A DNA stretch of 64,000 nt from Aegilops tauschii subsp. strangulata (lineage: Eukaryota; Streptophyta; Magnoliopsida; Poales; Poaceae). The stretch's first letter is position 1. Each line of letters opens with the position of its first letter. Below the pieces are notes generated by a model. The model did no database searches and was not told the DNA's origin. It saw only the letters and a list, made by a program, of their open reading frames with translations. A program made the position numbers and the translations under genes. The stretch lies in the NCBI RefSeq assembly GCF_002575655.3, contig NC_053041.3, forward strand, positions 370,619,054-370,683,053. Reading direction: 5' to 3'. Positions 54,820 to 64,000 of this stretch are shown here, in pieces.

Positions 54820-55095
54820 GTTGCGGTGTGCAAGTTCAAGTGAAGCATCATGAAGAGATCAAATGCTTGAAGCTTGCCGTCCATTGTGGTGACAATGGAC
54901 TTGTGAAGATGTTGCGGTGTGCAAGTTCAAGTGAAGCATCATGAAGAGATCAAATGCTTGAAGCTTGCCGTCCATTGTGGTGACAATGGACTTGTGAAGA
55001 TGTTGCGGTGTGCAAGTTCAAGTGAAGCATCATGAAGAGATCAAATGCTTGAAGCTTGCCGTCCATTGTGGTGACAATGGACTTGTGAAGATGTG
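54820..55095 (+). repeat. three tandem copies of a ~90-bp unit in the solo LTR
   Basis: Units start TTGCGGTGTGCAAGTTCAAG at 54821, 54912 and 55002 (periods 91 and 90 bp) and are almost identical, so they expanded recently. Confidence 0.95.
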
Positions 55096-55647
55096 CGGAA
55101 GAGTGGCTCACCCATAGTGGAGCATGGGGGAGCAATCAACTAGTCTTCATCGAGCCAACGCAACCAAGAAAGGTGGTCCAACTTGAGGGAGTCAAGATCG
55201 TCATCATCTAGCTCAAGTGGACCATGTGCAAGGCAAAGGTTTGCTCTTGATAGGTTTTCTATTTTACCGGTATCATGATGGTAGGTGGGAGACCGGGTTA
55301 TAGGATCGATTGCCGTACTATCAAGGGGGGCTCTCGATGAGTAGCTTGATCGTATCGTTCATAGAGAGGTCAAACCATTGCATCCTTGCATCATCTTTAT
55401 TGGTTCTTGTTTGGTTCTTCTCTTTGTGAGTTTTGGAGCTTATGGTCATCTTGATGACAAGCTCGAGTTCATCGAAAACGGAGTTCACTCGCATCTTCTA
55501 TGATGTTTTCGATGTTGGGGGTTATGCCGGTTCTTCTCGGTTGGAGGTTTCGCTGTTTTGATGCTACTCGTCTTCCTCAATCCAACAAGCTTGAGTTTGC
55601 TCAATTCGGAGCTCATATGCAGAAGTTATGGCAGTTTTGGTTTCCTA

Positions 55648-55954
55648 GCGGTAGTACCGCGGGCCGGAGCGGTAGTACCGCTTGGGTGCTACAAGCGGTA
55701 GTACCGCTCTAGAGCGGTAGTACCGCTGGTAGCCCCCAGCCGTAGTACCGCTGCGGTCTCGTACTAGTACCGCCTCGATTCGAGGGGTCTTTTTCGTGTC
55801 GGGTTTTACGGTACTGGCCACGGTAGTGGGGGCCGTTGTACCGCTCGTATGCGGTAGTACCGCCCTGCCACCGCGGTAGTACCGCTCTGGGCCCAGCGGT
55901 AGTACCGCGAGGGGGAGCGGTAGTACCGCTTATAGGGGCAAGCGGTAGTACCGC
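55648..55954 (+). repeat. array of nine GCGGTAGTACCGC palindromes in the solo LTR
   Basis: Nine exact copies of a 13-bp inverted repeat (6-bp arms, one-base centre), plus decayed ones, are spaced irregularly over 307 bp just upstream of the TATA box. Each could form a small hairpin. Confidence 0.95.
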
Positions 55955-56540
55955 TCTCTGCGGGGCTGAAGTGGGGGTAACGGTTGGATTGTTCCCCCCA
56001 CTATATAAGGAGGTCTTCTTCCCCAATGAACCTTATCTCTTGAGCTCGTGTTCTTCCCCCATTGTTGACCTTCTTCGAGCTTGCTAACTCTCAATCCCTC
56101 CATGGATTCTTGCTAGTTTTTGAGGGAAAAGAGAGAGGAGATCTAGATCCACATTTCCACCAATCACTTTCTCCTCTATGTGAGGGGAACCCATTGGATC
56201 TAGATCTTGGAGTTCTTGGTGTTCTCCTTCTTGTTCTTCCTCTCATTTCCTCCCTAGCATTAGTTGCTTCGGTGGGATTTGAGAGAGAAGGACTTGGGCA
56301 CTCCGTGTGCCCTTGCCATTGCATTTGGTGCATCGGTTTGAGTTCTCCACGGTGATACGTGGAAGTTACAAGTTGAGAAGCTTATTACTCTTGGGTGCTT
56401 GGTGCCCTTGAGCTTGTTCCTCTTGGGTGCTTGGGCGCCCTAGACGGTTGGTGGTGTTCGGAGCTCAATCATTGTGGTCTAAAGCTCCGGGCAAGCGTCA
56501 GGGTCTCCAATTAGGTTGTGGAGATCGCCCCGAGCAGTTT

Positions 56541-56647
56541 GACGGGTTCCGGTGACCGCCCCCAAGGGTTGCCAAAGTGTACGGGTTCGGTGACCGCCCC
56601 CAAGGGTTGCCATTTGTACGGGTTCGGTGACCGCCCTCAAGGGTCCC
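56541..56647 (+). repeat. three tandem ~39-bp units in the solo LTR
   Basis: The core GGTGACCGCCCCCAAGGG recurs three times with 38-40 bp spacing, the last with small changes. Confidence 0.9.
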
Positions 56648-57070
56648 TTAGTGGAATCACGGCATCTTGCATTGTGCGAGGGCGTGAGGAGATTACGGTG
56701 GCCCTAGTGGCTTCTTGGGGAGCATTGTGCCTCCACACCGCTCCAAACGGAGATTAGCATCCGCAAGGGTGTGAACTTCGGGATACATCGTCGTCTCCGC
56801 GAGTCTCGGTTATCTCTTACCCAAACCCTTTACTTATGCACTTTACTTTGTGATAGCCATATTGTTTCTTGTCATATATCTTGCTATCACTTAGTTGTTT
56901 ATCTTGCTTAGCATAAGTTGTTGGTGCACATAGGTGAGCCTAGTTGTTGTAGGTTTTGTGCTGGTCAAATTAACCGCTAGGTTTATTCCACATTTGTTCA
57001 AGCCAACCGTAATTATTTTAAAGCGCCTATTCACCCCCCCTCTAGGCGACATCCACGATCTTTCATCCTT

Positions 57071-58439
57071 TTATGTAATCGAGTCCGTGAGCTATATATA
57101 ATAAAGATTAGTGTTGAGTCAAGGGCTTGATTATCTTGCTATGATCTTGAGTGAATAAAAGAAAAAGAAAGAACAAAAAGAAATAAAAGAGATCATATTG
57201 ATCTTATGGAGAGTAATGACTTCACATATAAAGAGTGTGATGATTAAAAGTTGTTGAGAGTTGACAAGCATAGTTTTGGTCATCGTTGCAATTAATAGGA
57301 AGTAATAAAGAAAGAGAGGTCTCATATATAAATATACTATCTTGGACATCTTTTATGATTGTGAGCACTCATTAAAATATGACATGCTAAAGAGTTGATG
57401 TTGGACAAGGAAGACAACGTAATGGGTTATGTTTTCTTATATTTGAGATAAAGTATATTGTCATGGATCATCCAACATGTTGAGTTTGCCTTTCTCCCTC
57501 ATGCTAGCGACTTATTTGCACCAAGTAGAGATACTACTTGTGCTTCCAAATACCCTTAAACCCAGTTTTGCCATGAGAGTCCACCATATCTACCTATGGA
57601 TTGAGTAAGATCCTTTAAGTAAGTTGTCATCGGTGCAAGCAATAAAAAATTGCTCTCTAAATATGTATGATTGATTAGTGTGGAGGAAATAAGCTTTATA
57701 CGATCTTGTGATGTGGAAGAAATAAAAGCGACGGACTGCATAATAAAGGTCCATATCACAAGTGGCAATATAAAGTGACGTTCTTTCGCATTAAGATTTT
57801 GTGCATCCAACCCTGAAAGCGCATGACAACCTCTGCTTCCCTCTGCGAAGGGCCTATCTTTTACTTTTATCTTCTACCTTATGAAAGAGTCATGGTGATA
57901 TTCACCTTCCCTTTTTACATTTTATCCTTTGGCAAGCACAGTGTGTTGGAAAGATCCTGATATATATATCCAATTGGATGTAAGTTAGCATGAACTATTA
58001 TTGTTGACATTACCCTTGAGGTAAAAGGTTGGGAGCCGAAACTATAAGCCCCTATCTTTTTCTGTGTCCGATTAAAACTCTATAACCACAAGTATTGCAT
58101 GAGTGTTAGCAATTGTGAAAGACTAAATGATAGTTGAGTATGTGGACTTGCTGAAAAGCTCTTACATAGACTCTTTCCGAGGTTATGATAAATTGCAATT
58201 GCCTCAATGACTGAGATTATCGTTTGTTAGTTCTCGATAAAGTTTCTGATTCATACTTTGCATTGTGAATAGATTATTACTTGAGCATAAGAAACCATAT
58301 GACAATATCCATATATGTTGTTGTTATAAGAATGATCATGATGCCCTCATGTCCGTATTTTATTTTATCGACACCTCTACCTCTAAACATGTGGACATAT
58401 TTATCGTTATCGGCTTCCGCTTGAGGACAAGCGAGGTCT
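57071..58439 (+). other. 3' untranslated region of element G; no gene seen
   Basis: AT-rich, without long open frames or recognisable motifs. This long non-coding stretch before the polypurine tract fits Athila-type elements. Confidence 0.65.
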
Positions 58440-58453
58440 AAGCTTGGGGGAGT
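58440..58453 (+). promoter_or_regulatory. polypurine tract of element G
   Basis: AAGCTTGGGGGAGT directly precedes the 3' LTR and is the plus-strand primer site. Confidence 0.85.
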
Positions 58454-59972
58454 TGATACGTCCATTTTGCATCATGCTTTTATGTTGATATTTATTGCAT
58501 TATGGGCTGTTATTACACATTATGTCACAATACTTATGCCTATTCTCTCTTATTTTACAAGGTTTACATAAAGAGGGAGAATGCCGGCAGCTGGAACTCT
58601 GGGCTGGAAAAGGAGCAAATATTATAGACCTATTCTGCACAACTCCAAAAGTCCTGAAACTCCACGGAAGTTATTTTTGGAAATAATAAAAAATACTGAG
58701 CGAAGAAAATACCAGAGGGGGCCCACACCCTGGCCACGAGGGTGGGGGCGCGCCCTACCCCCTGGGTGCGCCCCCTGCCTCGTGAGGCCCTGGTGGCCTT
58801 CCGGCGCCCATCTTCTGCTATATGAAGTCTTTCGTCCGAGAAAAAAATCATAAGCAAGCTTTCGGGACGAGAGTCCGCCGCCACGAGGCGGAACCTTGGC
58901 GGAACCAATCTAGGGCTCCGGCGGAGCTATTCTGCCGGGGAAACTTCCCTCCGGGAGGGGGAAATCATCACCATCATCATCACCAACGCTCCTCTCATCG
59001 GGAGGGGGCCAATCTCCATCAACATCTTCACCAGCACCATCTCCTCTAAAACCCTAGTTCATCTCTTGTATCCAATCTTTGTCTCCAAGTCTCAGATTGG
59101 TACCTGTGGGTTGCTAGTAGTGTTGATTACTCCTTGTAGTTGATGCTAGTTGGTTTATTTGGTGGAAGATCATATGTTCATATCCATTATGCATATTAAT
59201 ACCCCTCTGATTATGAACATGAATATGCTTTGTGAGTAGTTACGTTTGTTCCTGGGGACATGGGAGAAGTCTTGCTATTAGTAGTCATGTGAATTTGGTA
59301 TTCGTTCGATATTTTGATGAGATGTAAGTTGTCTCTCCTCTAGTGGTGTTATGTGAACGTCGACTACATGACACTTCACCATTGTTTGGGCCTAGAGGAA
59401 GGCACTGGGAAGTATAAGTAGATGATGGGTTGCTAGAGTGACAGAAGCTTAAACCCTAGTTTATGCGTTGCTTCGTAAGGGGCTGATTTGGATCCACATG
59501 TTTCATGCTATGGTTAGGTTTACCTTAATACTTATTTTGTAGTTGCGGATGCTTGCAATAGGGTTAATCATAAGTGGGATGCTTGTCCAAGTAAGGATAG
59601 CACCCAAGCACCGGTCCACCCACATATCAAATTATCAAAGTACCGAACACGAATCATATGAGCGTGATGAAAACTAGCTTGACGATAATTCCCATGTGTC
59701 CTCGGGAGCGCTTTTCTCTATATAAGAGTTTGTCCAGACTTGTCCTTTGCTACAAAAAGGATTGGGTCACCTTGCTGCACTTTATTTACTCTTGTTACTT
59801 GTTACCCGTTACAAATTACCTTATCACAAAACTATCTGTTACCTATAATTTCAGTTCTTGCAGAGAATACCTTACTGAAAACCGCTTGTCATTTCCTTTT
59901 GCTCCTCGTTGGGTTCGACACTCTTACTTATCGAAAGGACTACAATAGATCCCCTATACTTGTGGGTCATCA
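58454..59972 (+). repeat. 3' LTR of element G (1519 bp)
   Basis: It is collinear with 47020-48534, with roughly three dozen differences by eye. The TATA box is at about 59719-59726. It is followed by the target duplication GTTAT. Confidence 0.95.
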
Positions 59973-59977
59973 GTTAT

Positions 59978-61156
59978 CAATGCAATTGCAAGGGGAATAT
60001 ACAATGGTGTCGTCGAGGTTACCGTCCTTATGTACGATGACGACCTCGTGGCGATGATGAGTGGCGGTGTTCTCGATGTCGAACCGCTCCTAATTAGCCA
60101 AAACACCTTAGGAAACGGAAAAACCGCGAACTCAAAATCTCAAATGCCAAATGTCAAAGTGGTTCTAGTGGAAAAGCGGTGGTGGTTGCGGAAGTATTGG
60201 TGGAAACCCGGTCAAAATGGGTTATGGTGGTGTACTATACACGATGTCGAAGTTGAGGTCACCGTCCCTAAGTAGCCGAAACACCTTAGGAGACACAAGC
60301 CACAACTCAAACAAGATTGGGTTAAGTTGGGGTGGCAGAAGTGTATGGTGGGCAAGCCTATGCGGAAGTGGTGGTGGTGGTTGATGAAGAAGCAATCGTC
60401 CCTAAGTAGCCGAAACACCTTAGGAGACTCAAATCACTACTCAAGCAACCACTAATGCTATATGGATCAAAAAGGGTTAGGGTGCAGAAGTCGGTGGTGG
60501 TGTAGCGGATGATGTGGTGGAGCCCTAGGCAAAGATGCCAAAATTCACAAAATTTGATGGAGTCAAATGATGTTGGTGGTATTTTTGTGGGAATGGGGAT
60601 GTCAAGAGCTTCAAAACGAGCTAAAGAACGTCAAAATCGGAGTTTGGATGAATTAGTTATGGACAAAACAAAAATCAGCCGAAGTCTGAAACTACAGGTT
60701 ACGGACGTGCGTAAAAGGACGGATGTCCGGTCATCGGACGTCCGGTCGGGCTCGGAAATCCGTAAATTCTGTTCTGTCGGCTGGTTCCGGTCGTCCGGTG
60801 GATGACTGACGTCCGGTCGTTCCTGGGGCTCCGGACGTCCGTAAAAGCGTCGGTCGTCCGGTGTATCGGGGTCAACGCGGGATTTGAGATACCGGGCGCG
60901 ATTTTGGGCGGAATTTGGAGATTTTGGGGTCAAAATTGACTATATTTTGTGGATGAAAGATGGAGAAACTTGGTGAAATCCTAGATCCACTCGAAACCAA
61001 GCAAATCCATGGATCAAAATCAACAAAACTTCTTCAAACCAACAAATCACAAAACAAATTGGGCTATTTTTTATGGGGATTTTCGGATTTTGGGACGAAA
61101 TCAAGCAAAACAAGGCTAGAAAACAGTGGGAGGGACTCCAAATACGTGATCAACGT
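59978..61156 (-). other. element X leader (untranslated), with internal repeats
   Basis: This is the part of the X leader next to its 5' LTR. Three diverged units carry GCCGAAACACCTTAGGA near 60090, 60275 and 60410. A cluster of CGGACGTCCG-like palindromes lies at about 60705-60865, the same motif as in the X LTR. No coding frame is credible. Confidence 0.7.
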
Positions 61157-61170
61157 GGCTCATGATACCA
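61157..61170 (-). promoter_or_regulatory. primer-binding site of element X (Met-tRNA-like)
   Basis: On the minus strand TGGTATCATGAGCC lies two bases inside the LTR. It matches the initiator Met tRNA site TGGTATCAGAGC with one extra T. It fixes the element orientation as minus. Confidence 0.75.
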
Positions 61171-61172
61171 TA

Positions 61173-62194
61173 TGATACGGGACTAACCCGGTGTAAGCCG
61201 ATCTTTCACGATTGGAGTGGGATCCCTCGAAGAACACGAAGAACACTGGGAAGAACGGAGAGAAAACACAAGGGGAAACACTCAAGAACAAGTCCAAGCA
61301 CACATCCACTAGAAAATCAAACACGCAAGATCCACAAGGTACATGAACAACAAAGGGAAAGATACAAGGTAGAGTTCATCTCCGTGAGGAGGTCTTGAAG
61401 GGGGTCCGCCCGTGAGGGGGGTCTTGATGACATATCCCGCAGGATCTTCTCCTAGATGGAGGTCTTGGCCTCCAAAGGAGTAGTCATCTCTCTCTCTCTC
61501 AAGAGTAGAGGAAGGTAGGAGCAAAGCTCACATACAAATGAGCTATCACTTTGCTAACCCTAGAAAGGATGAGGAGGTGGTCTATTATAGTCTAAGCCAC
61601 GAAGGGGTAAGTGGGAGAGGGATACAAGGCCAAAGGCCTGGCTGCGCACAGGCAGGGTCGGACGTCTGGTCAGCGTCGGACGTCCGGTCGCTCGCGAGGG
61701 TCCGGACGTCCGGAGGGCGTCGGTCGTCCGCTAAAAGTGTTCTGTGATCGGGACACCGGACGTCCGTAGATGCTCGGACTTCCGTTAATATTACCGGTCG
61801 TCCGGTGGAGCCCGGACGTCCGCTCGCTGGGAGGTGCTGTAGCTGGCGTTGGCTGGGCTTCAGGCGCCGGTCGTCCGGCGGAGGCCGGTCGTCCGGTGGC
61901 ACGTCGGACGTCCGGCCGCTGTAGACTCCGCAGCTCCATCTTCGCTTCCACGCTTCCCTCGCGGATGGTGTAGGTGTTCCTTGGCGCTTGCACTCCTCCA
62001 CGTCGTCCGTAGCGTTCCGACAATACCTATGCATGCACACGGGAAAAGTGTCAAGTAGTATACCATCCTCGAAGGGGTCAAATGAGCACGTCTAAAGGAG
62101 ATGATTCACCTTTATGTATGAGAAGTAGATATCGCATGTGTCACTTGCCAAACGGACTCTTGACATGATGATGTCCGTAGGATGCTCCGCATCA
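61173..62194 (-). repeat. 5' LTR of element X (copy C, 1022 bp)
   Basis: Same termini as copies A and B, but more diverged (a ~30-bp deletion near 61890, a short insertion near 61660). The minus-strand TATA region has lost one base (CTATAATAG instead of CTATAAATAG, about 61580-61588). It is followed by the target duplication GATGT (62195-62199). Confidence 0.93.
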
Positions 62195-62850
62195 GATGTT
62201 CCAGCAGCTTATGATTATGATGTTCAATACTATTACCCAACTCAGCTAGGAACAGATTAATTAATCTCTTGAAGCACGGAAGTATCGCTCATCTTGTTTG
62301 GGGATAATCTTATCCTAGCATTGCAAAGCAAAGGTGCAACCCCAGAAAAGATGCAAGGTAGATTCTTGCTTTTATTCATTGCATAGAACAAAATGGTGGC
62401 AAGTGAAAAGATTTTCTATGCAAAAGATCTTTGATGTTCAGTCTGTCATGGAGGAGCAACCAACAGAAATCTTGTATCTTGGGAGTACTGCTGATTTCCA
62501 AATCTTCATACTGATAGGATGAACAACCTCCCCTTGTATCAAAACCTTGTAGAGTTTGGCAGAAGAGAAAGAAAAGCAGAATTCCAACAATAGTTCAATT
62601 TGTCATTGTTTGTGGTGAGCTGAGTTTGAGTCAAGATCATCTGGTTTTGTTAAAACTGAGCCAAAGCTTGGATCGAAAGGGGCTGTGTAAGAGATCCTCG
62701 AAGCTTTTAGAGTCAAAAACCTATTCCATAGAAATCGAGCAATTAACAGCTAAAGAGAATAACTCTGGGAATTGGATTTTAAGACCATTGTCCCAATTGT
62801 CATGCCAAAACATGGCAGAAGTGCCTTGAGCCATGGAGTGGTGCTTTGTG
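62195..62850 (-). mobile_element. third LINE, zf-RVT part (minus strand), continuing the fragment at 26651
   Basis: On the minus strand the frame pieces read like LINE zf-RVT: FWHDNWDNGLKIQFPELF (about 62810-62755, over frameshifts), LYKVLIQGEVVHPISMKIWK, then CWLLLHDRLNIKDLLHRKSF. The match to the LINE at 17230 is clear (there NTRNLLHRKSFHLLSYNCAL). The LINE is truncated at about 62850. Its last bases before element X (AGCTGCTGGAACATCTGG on the minus strand) continue into the host bases retained at about 39103-39120. Confidence 0.8.
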
Positions 62851-63300
62851 GGGTTTGATTCCAACTATCACTAGGGTTACAAGGTCACTCTAAAAACATG
62901 TGGCTCCACATTTGGTTTTATAATTATCCCCTAAATGACAATTTAGGGTTTCTAATTAATCCCCAAAAGTTCAATTGGGCCACACTATCAATCTATCAAG
63001 TCAGTTTTTATCCTAATTCTAACTACAGGCAAACAAACATAAGTATTTCTAGAAAAAGTTTAATTCCCTGTGAATTTTTATACATTCAGTTTTGATAAAA
63101 TCTGGGATGTGACAATGACTCTTTTTGCCTTCCATAAAAATATGGCACGCAATTTGCGCACTCTCGGAAAAAAAAAACTTTCACAAACTCTGTTCTCCAC
63201 CAGGTAAGCACAATTCTAACAAGCAACCAAGCAAACACAGGATCCAGGAACAAACTAATGGATCACATTGGACTAAATAACACAGTAGATACAAGTATAA
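62851..63300. other. no recognised feature; probably downstream flank of the gene to the right
   Basis: AT-rich single-copy-looking DNA with an A10 run near 63169-63178. No reading frame, repeat end or RNA gene seen. Confidence 0.5.
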
Positions 63301-63503
63301 CACCATAGTGCTGGCTCTAATCTGTTCTACACATTACATCATCATTCGTAATGGAACTTGCACGATAATGTAATTTGAGAAGGGGTTCATATTGAGGACA
63401 TGCAACTTGCTTGGACACAAAATTCAGAAGCAATCTCTGTCGGTTTGCTTCTCTTGAGCTTCCTGGGTAATAGCCATGTCTGATGTCACCACTCTGGTGT
63501 AGA
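63301..63503 (-). other. probable 3' untranslated region of the TM9SF gene
   Basis: It directly follows the stop codon on the minus strand. No repeat is seen, and I could not place a clear polyadenylation signal. The lower boundary is a guess. Confidence 0.45.
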
Positions 63504-63723
63504 TTACTCGCACTTGATGGAACGGTAAATATGTCGCACAAATAGCAGCGATGCACGGAAACCAACAGTTCCCAGCATGAGGAAAAAACCGTAGCAGACA
63601 CAGGTCATGTAGCCGAAGAAGAAGGATGTTTGCATGAAGCCTGACATGTCTGACCGGGCATGGTAGTAGTAGATGCAGTAGAAGAAGATGAAAATACCAG
63701 TGGAGCCTCCGCAAAGGACAGAT
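63504..63723 (-). CDS. TM9SF (nonaspanin / endomembrane protein 70) gene, last coding exon
   Basis: On the minus strand the exon follows a splice acceptor (TTTGCAG, 63730-63724) and reads SVLCGGSTGIFIFFYCIYYY, MSGFMQTSFFFGYM and GTVGFRASLLFVRHIYRSIK, ending in KCE and TAA (63506-63504). The preceding Arg codon is split by the intron. This is the conserved C-terminus of TM9SF proteins, with the last two of nine membrane spans and the terminal retention-type signal. The family sits in Golgi and endosomal membranes and affects protein sorting. The exon is free of defects and differs from all surrounding repeat DNA, so it is probably part of a functional gene continuing beyond 64000. Confidence 0.92.
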
Positions 63724-64000
63724 CTGCAAATTGAAGCAAAATAACATTTAGGGATATTACCACGTCCCAATGGTATATTGACAATTGCACACATTTGCAA
63801 TTGTACATTGACAATTGTCCCAAACTCTTATTGATAAGCATAAAAAAACACAACATGCCCAATACGTATGCATCAAGTCCAAGAGATGTGAGGATCCAAG
63901 AATGTAGAATGTGGTTTCCTCATACATGATGAGTCTTCTCCTCAAGTGCCACTCAAGTTCCAAGCAGTGGTAAGTGTTTAGTTTAAGTTGTGGTACTCTA
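63724..64000 (-). other. intron of the TM9SF gene (partial)
   Basis: A pyrimidine-rich tract and TTTGCAG acceptor border the exon. No second TM9SF exon is visible up to the window end, so the intron is at least 277 bp. Confidence 0.7.

Larger units (their letters stand above)
54375..57065 (+). repeat. 2.69-kb solo LTR, probably Sirevirus-type copia
   Basis: Termini TGAATGAACATG and GATCTTTCA, with a 5-bp target duplication TCCTT (54370-54374 and 57066-57070). The TATA box TATATAAGG is at 56002-56010. The end (GCGCCTATTCACCCCCCCTC) resembles the end of the M LTR (TCGCCTATTCACCCCCCTC), suggesting a related copia lineage. It holds three notable repeat arrays. It is inserted in the 3' untranslated part of element G. 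Confidence 0.88.
47020..59972 (+). mobile_element. element G: Athila-lineage Ty3/gypsy retrotransposon, nearly complete
   Basis: LTRs are at 47020-48534 and 58454-59972. A perfect 5-bp target duplication GTTAT flanks it (47015-47019 and 59973-59977). It has an Asp-tRNA-type primer site, gag-pol with only two frameshifts, an extra 3' reading frame (53688) and a polypurine tract. The two LTRs differ at roughly three dozen positions by eye, so it is fairly young. Gypsy domain order (reverse transcriptase, RNase H, integrase), the TGGCGCC primer site and the extra ORF support Athila. The LTR start TGATACGTCCATTTTGCATC is common in wheat, but I leave the family name open. A 2.69-kb solo LTR sits in its 3' part. 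Confidence 0.93.
39121..62194 (-). mobile_element. element X: gag-only gypsy-type LTR retrotransposon with nested insertions
   Basis: In minus orientation the 5' LTR is at 62194-61173 and the 3' LTR at 40149-39121. The target duplication GATGT flanks it (39116-39120 and 62195-62199). A Met-tRNA-like primer site, a long leader, gag (46202-44988), a long His/Cys-rich coding region and a polypurine tract (40161-40150) follow in order. No protease, reverse transcriptase, integrase or RNase H is found, so it needs a helper. Nested within are the M solo LTR (40788-42326) and element G (47020-59972). Without them it is about 8.6 kb. I do not recognise the family. Confidence 0.88.

Noticed and set aside
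55648..55954. CRISPR-like array of short repeats
   Set aside because: The repeats are 13-bp palindromes with irregular short spacing in a plant LTR. No cas genes, and the wrong kingdom.
62851..63300. Another exon or MITE near the TM9SF gene
   Set aside because: No splice-bounded frame and no terminal inverted repeats with a target duplication could be found.

Overview
The window looks like intergenic DNA from a large grass genome, most probably Triticeae (wheat, Aegilops or barley type). The reasons are a BARE/Angela-like copia LTR, Stowaway MITEs with TA duplications, an Au-SINE-like retroposon, Sirevirus (Maximus-lineage) and Athila-lineage retrotransposons, and insertions nested inside insertions. 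Almost everything is transposable-element DNA. The only host-gene sequence I can support is the last coding exon of a TM9SF/endomembrane-protein-70 (nonaspanin) gene on the minus strand at 63504-63723, at the right edge.

Layout. 1-5370: 3' part of a decayed copia element, gag to 3' LTR. 5371-7333: a duplicated 308-bp unit, then GC-rich DNA with a run of 26 G. 7334-11738: a probable Helitron containing a poly(A)-tailed retroposon (9256-10739) with a 14-bp target duplication. 11739-15826: small Stowaway and Harbinger-like elements and unrecognised DNA. 15827-24910: a 5'-truncated plus-strand LINE broken by three later insertions, each with its own target duplication: a MULE (15889-16806, 9 bp), a full-length minus-strand LINE (17230-23980, 16 bp) that itself carries a Stowaway MITE, and a 139-bp solo LTR (24265-24403, 5 bp). 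25014-25989: a second MULE. 26095-26523: an Au-SINE-like element.

From 26651 a third LINE (minus) begins; its coding sequence resumes only at 62195. The 35 kb between is a nested retrotransposon cluster. Its core is a gag-only, minus-strand gypsy-type element, called X here (39121-62194, duplication GATGT). X contains a solo LTR of a Sirevirus-type copia, called M here (40788-42326, duplication GACAT), and a nearly complete Athila-type gypsy element, called G here (47020-59972, duplication GTTAT). G contains a 2.69-kb solo LTR (54375-57065, duplication TCCTT). Left of X lies an extra partial copy of the same neighbourhood (26959-39063): X LTR, X internal end, then a pol-deleted M element whose 3' LTR stops after 53 bp at a junction made of short templated filler.

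Most worth pursuing are: the long His/Cys/Met-rich reading frame downstream of gag in X; the partial duplication with its filler junction; plant-promoter-like modules placed directly upstream of the extra 3' reading frames in both M and G; and palindrome arrays inside two LTR families. All coordinates and repeat matches were found by reading the sequence. Family names rest on recognised motifs, not on database searches.
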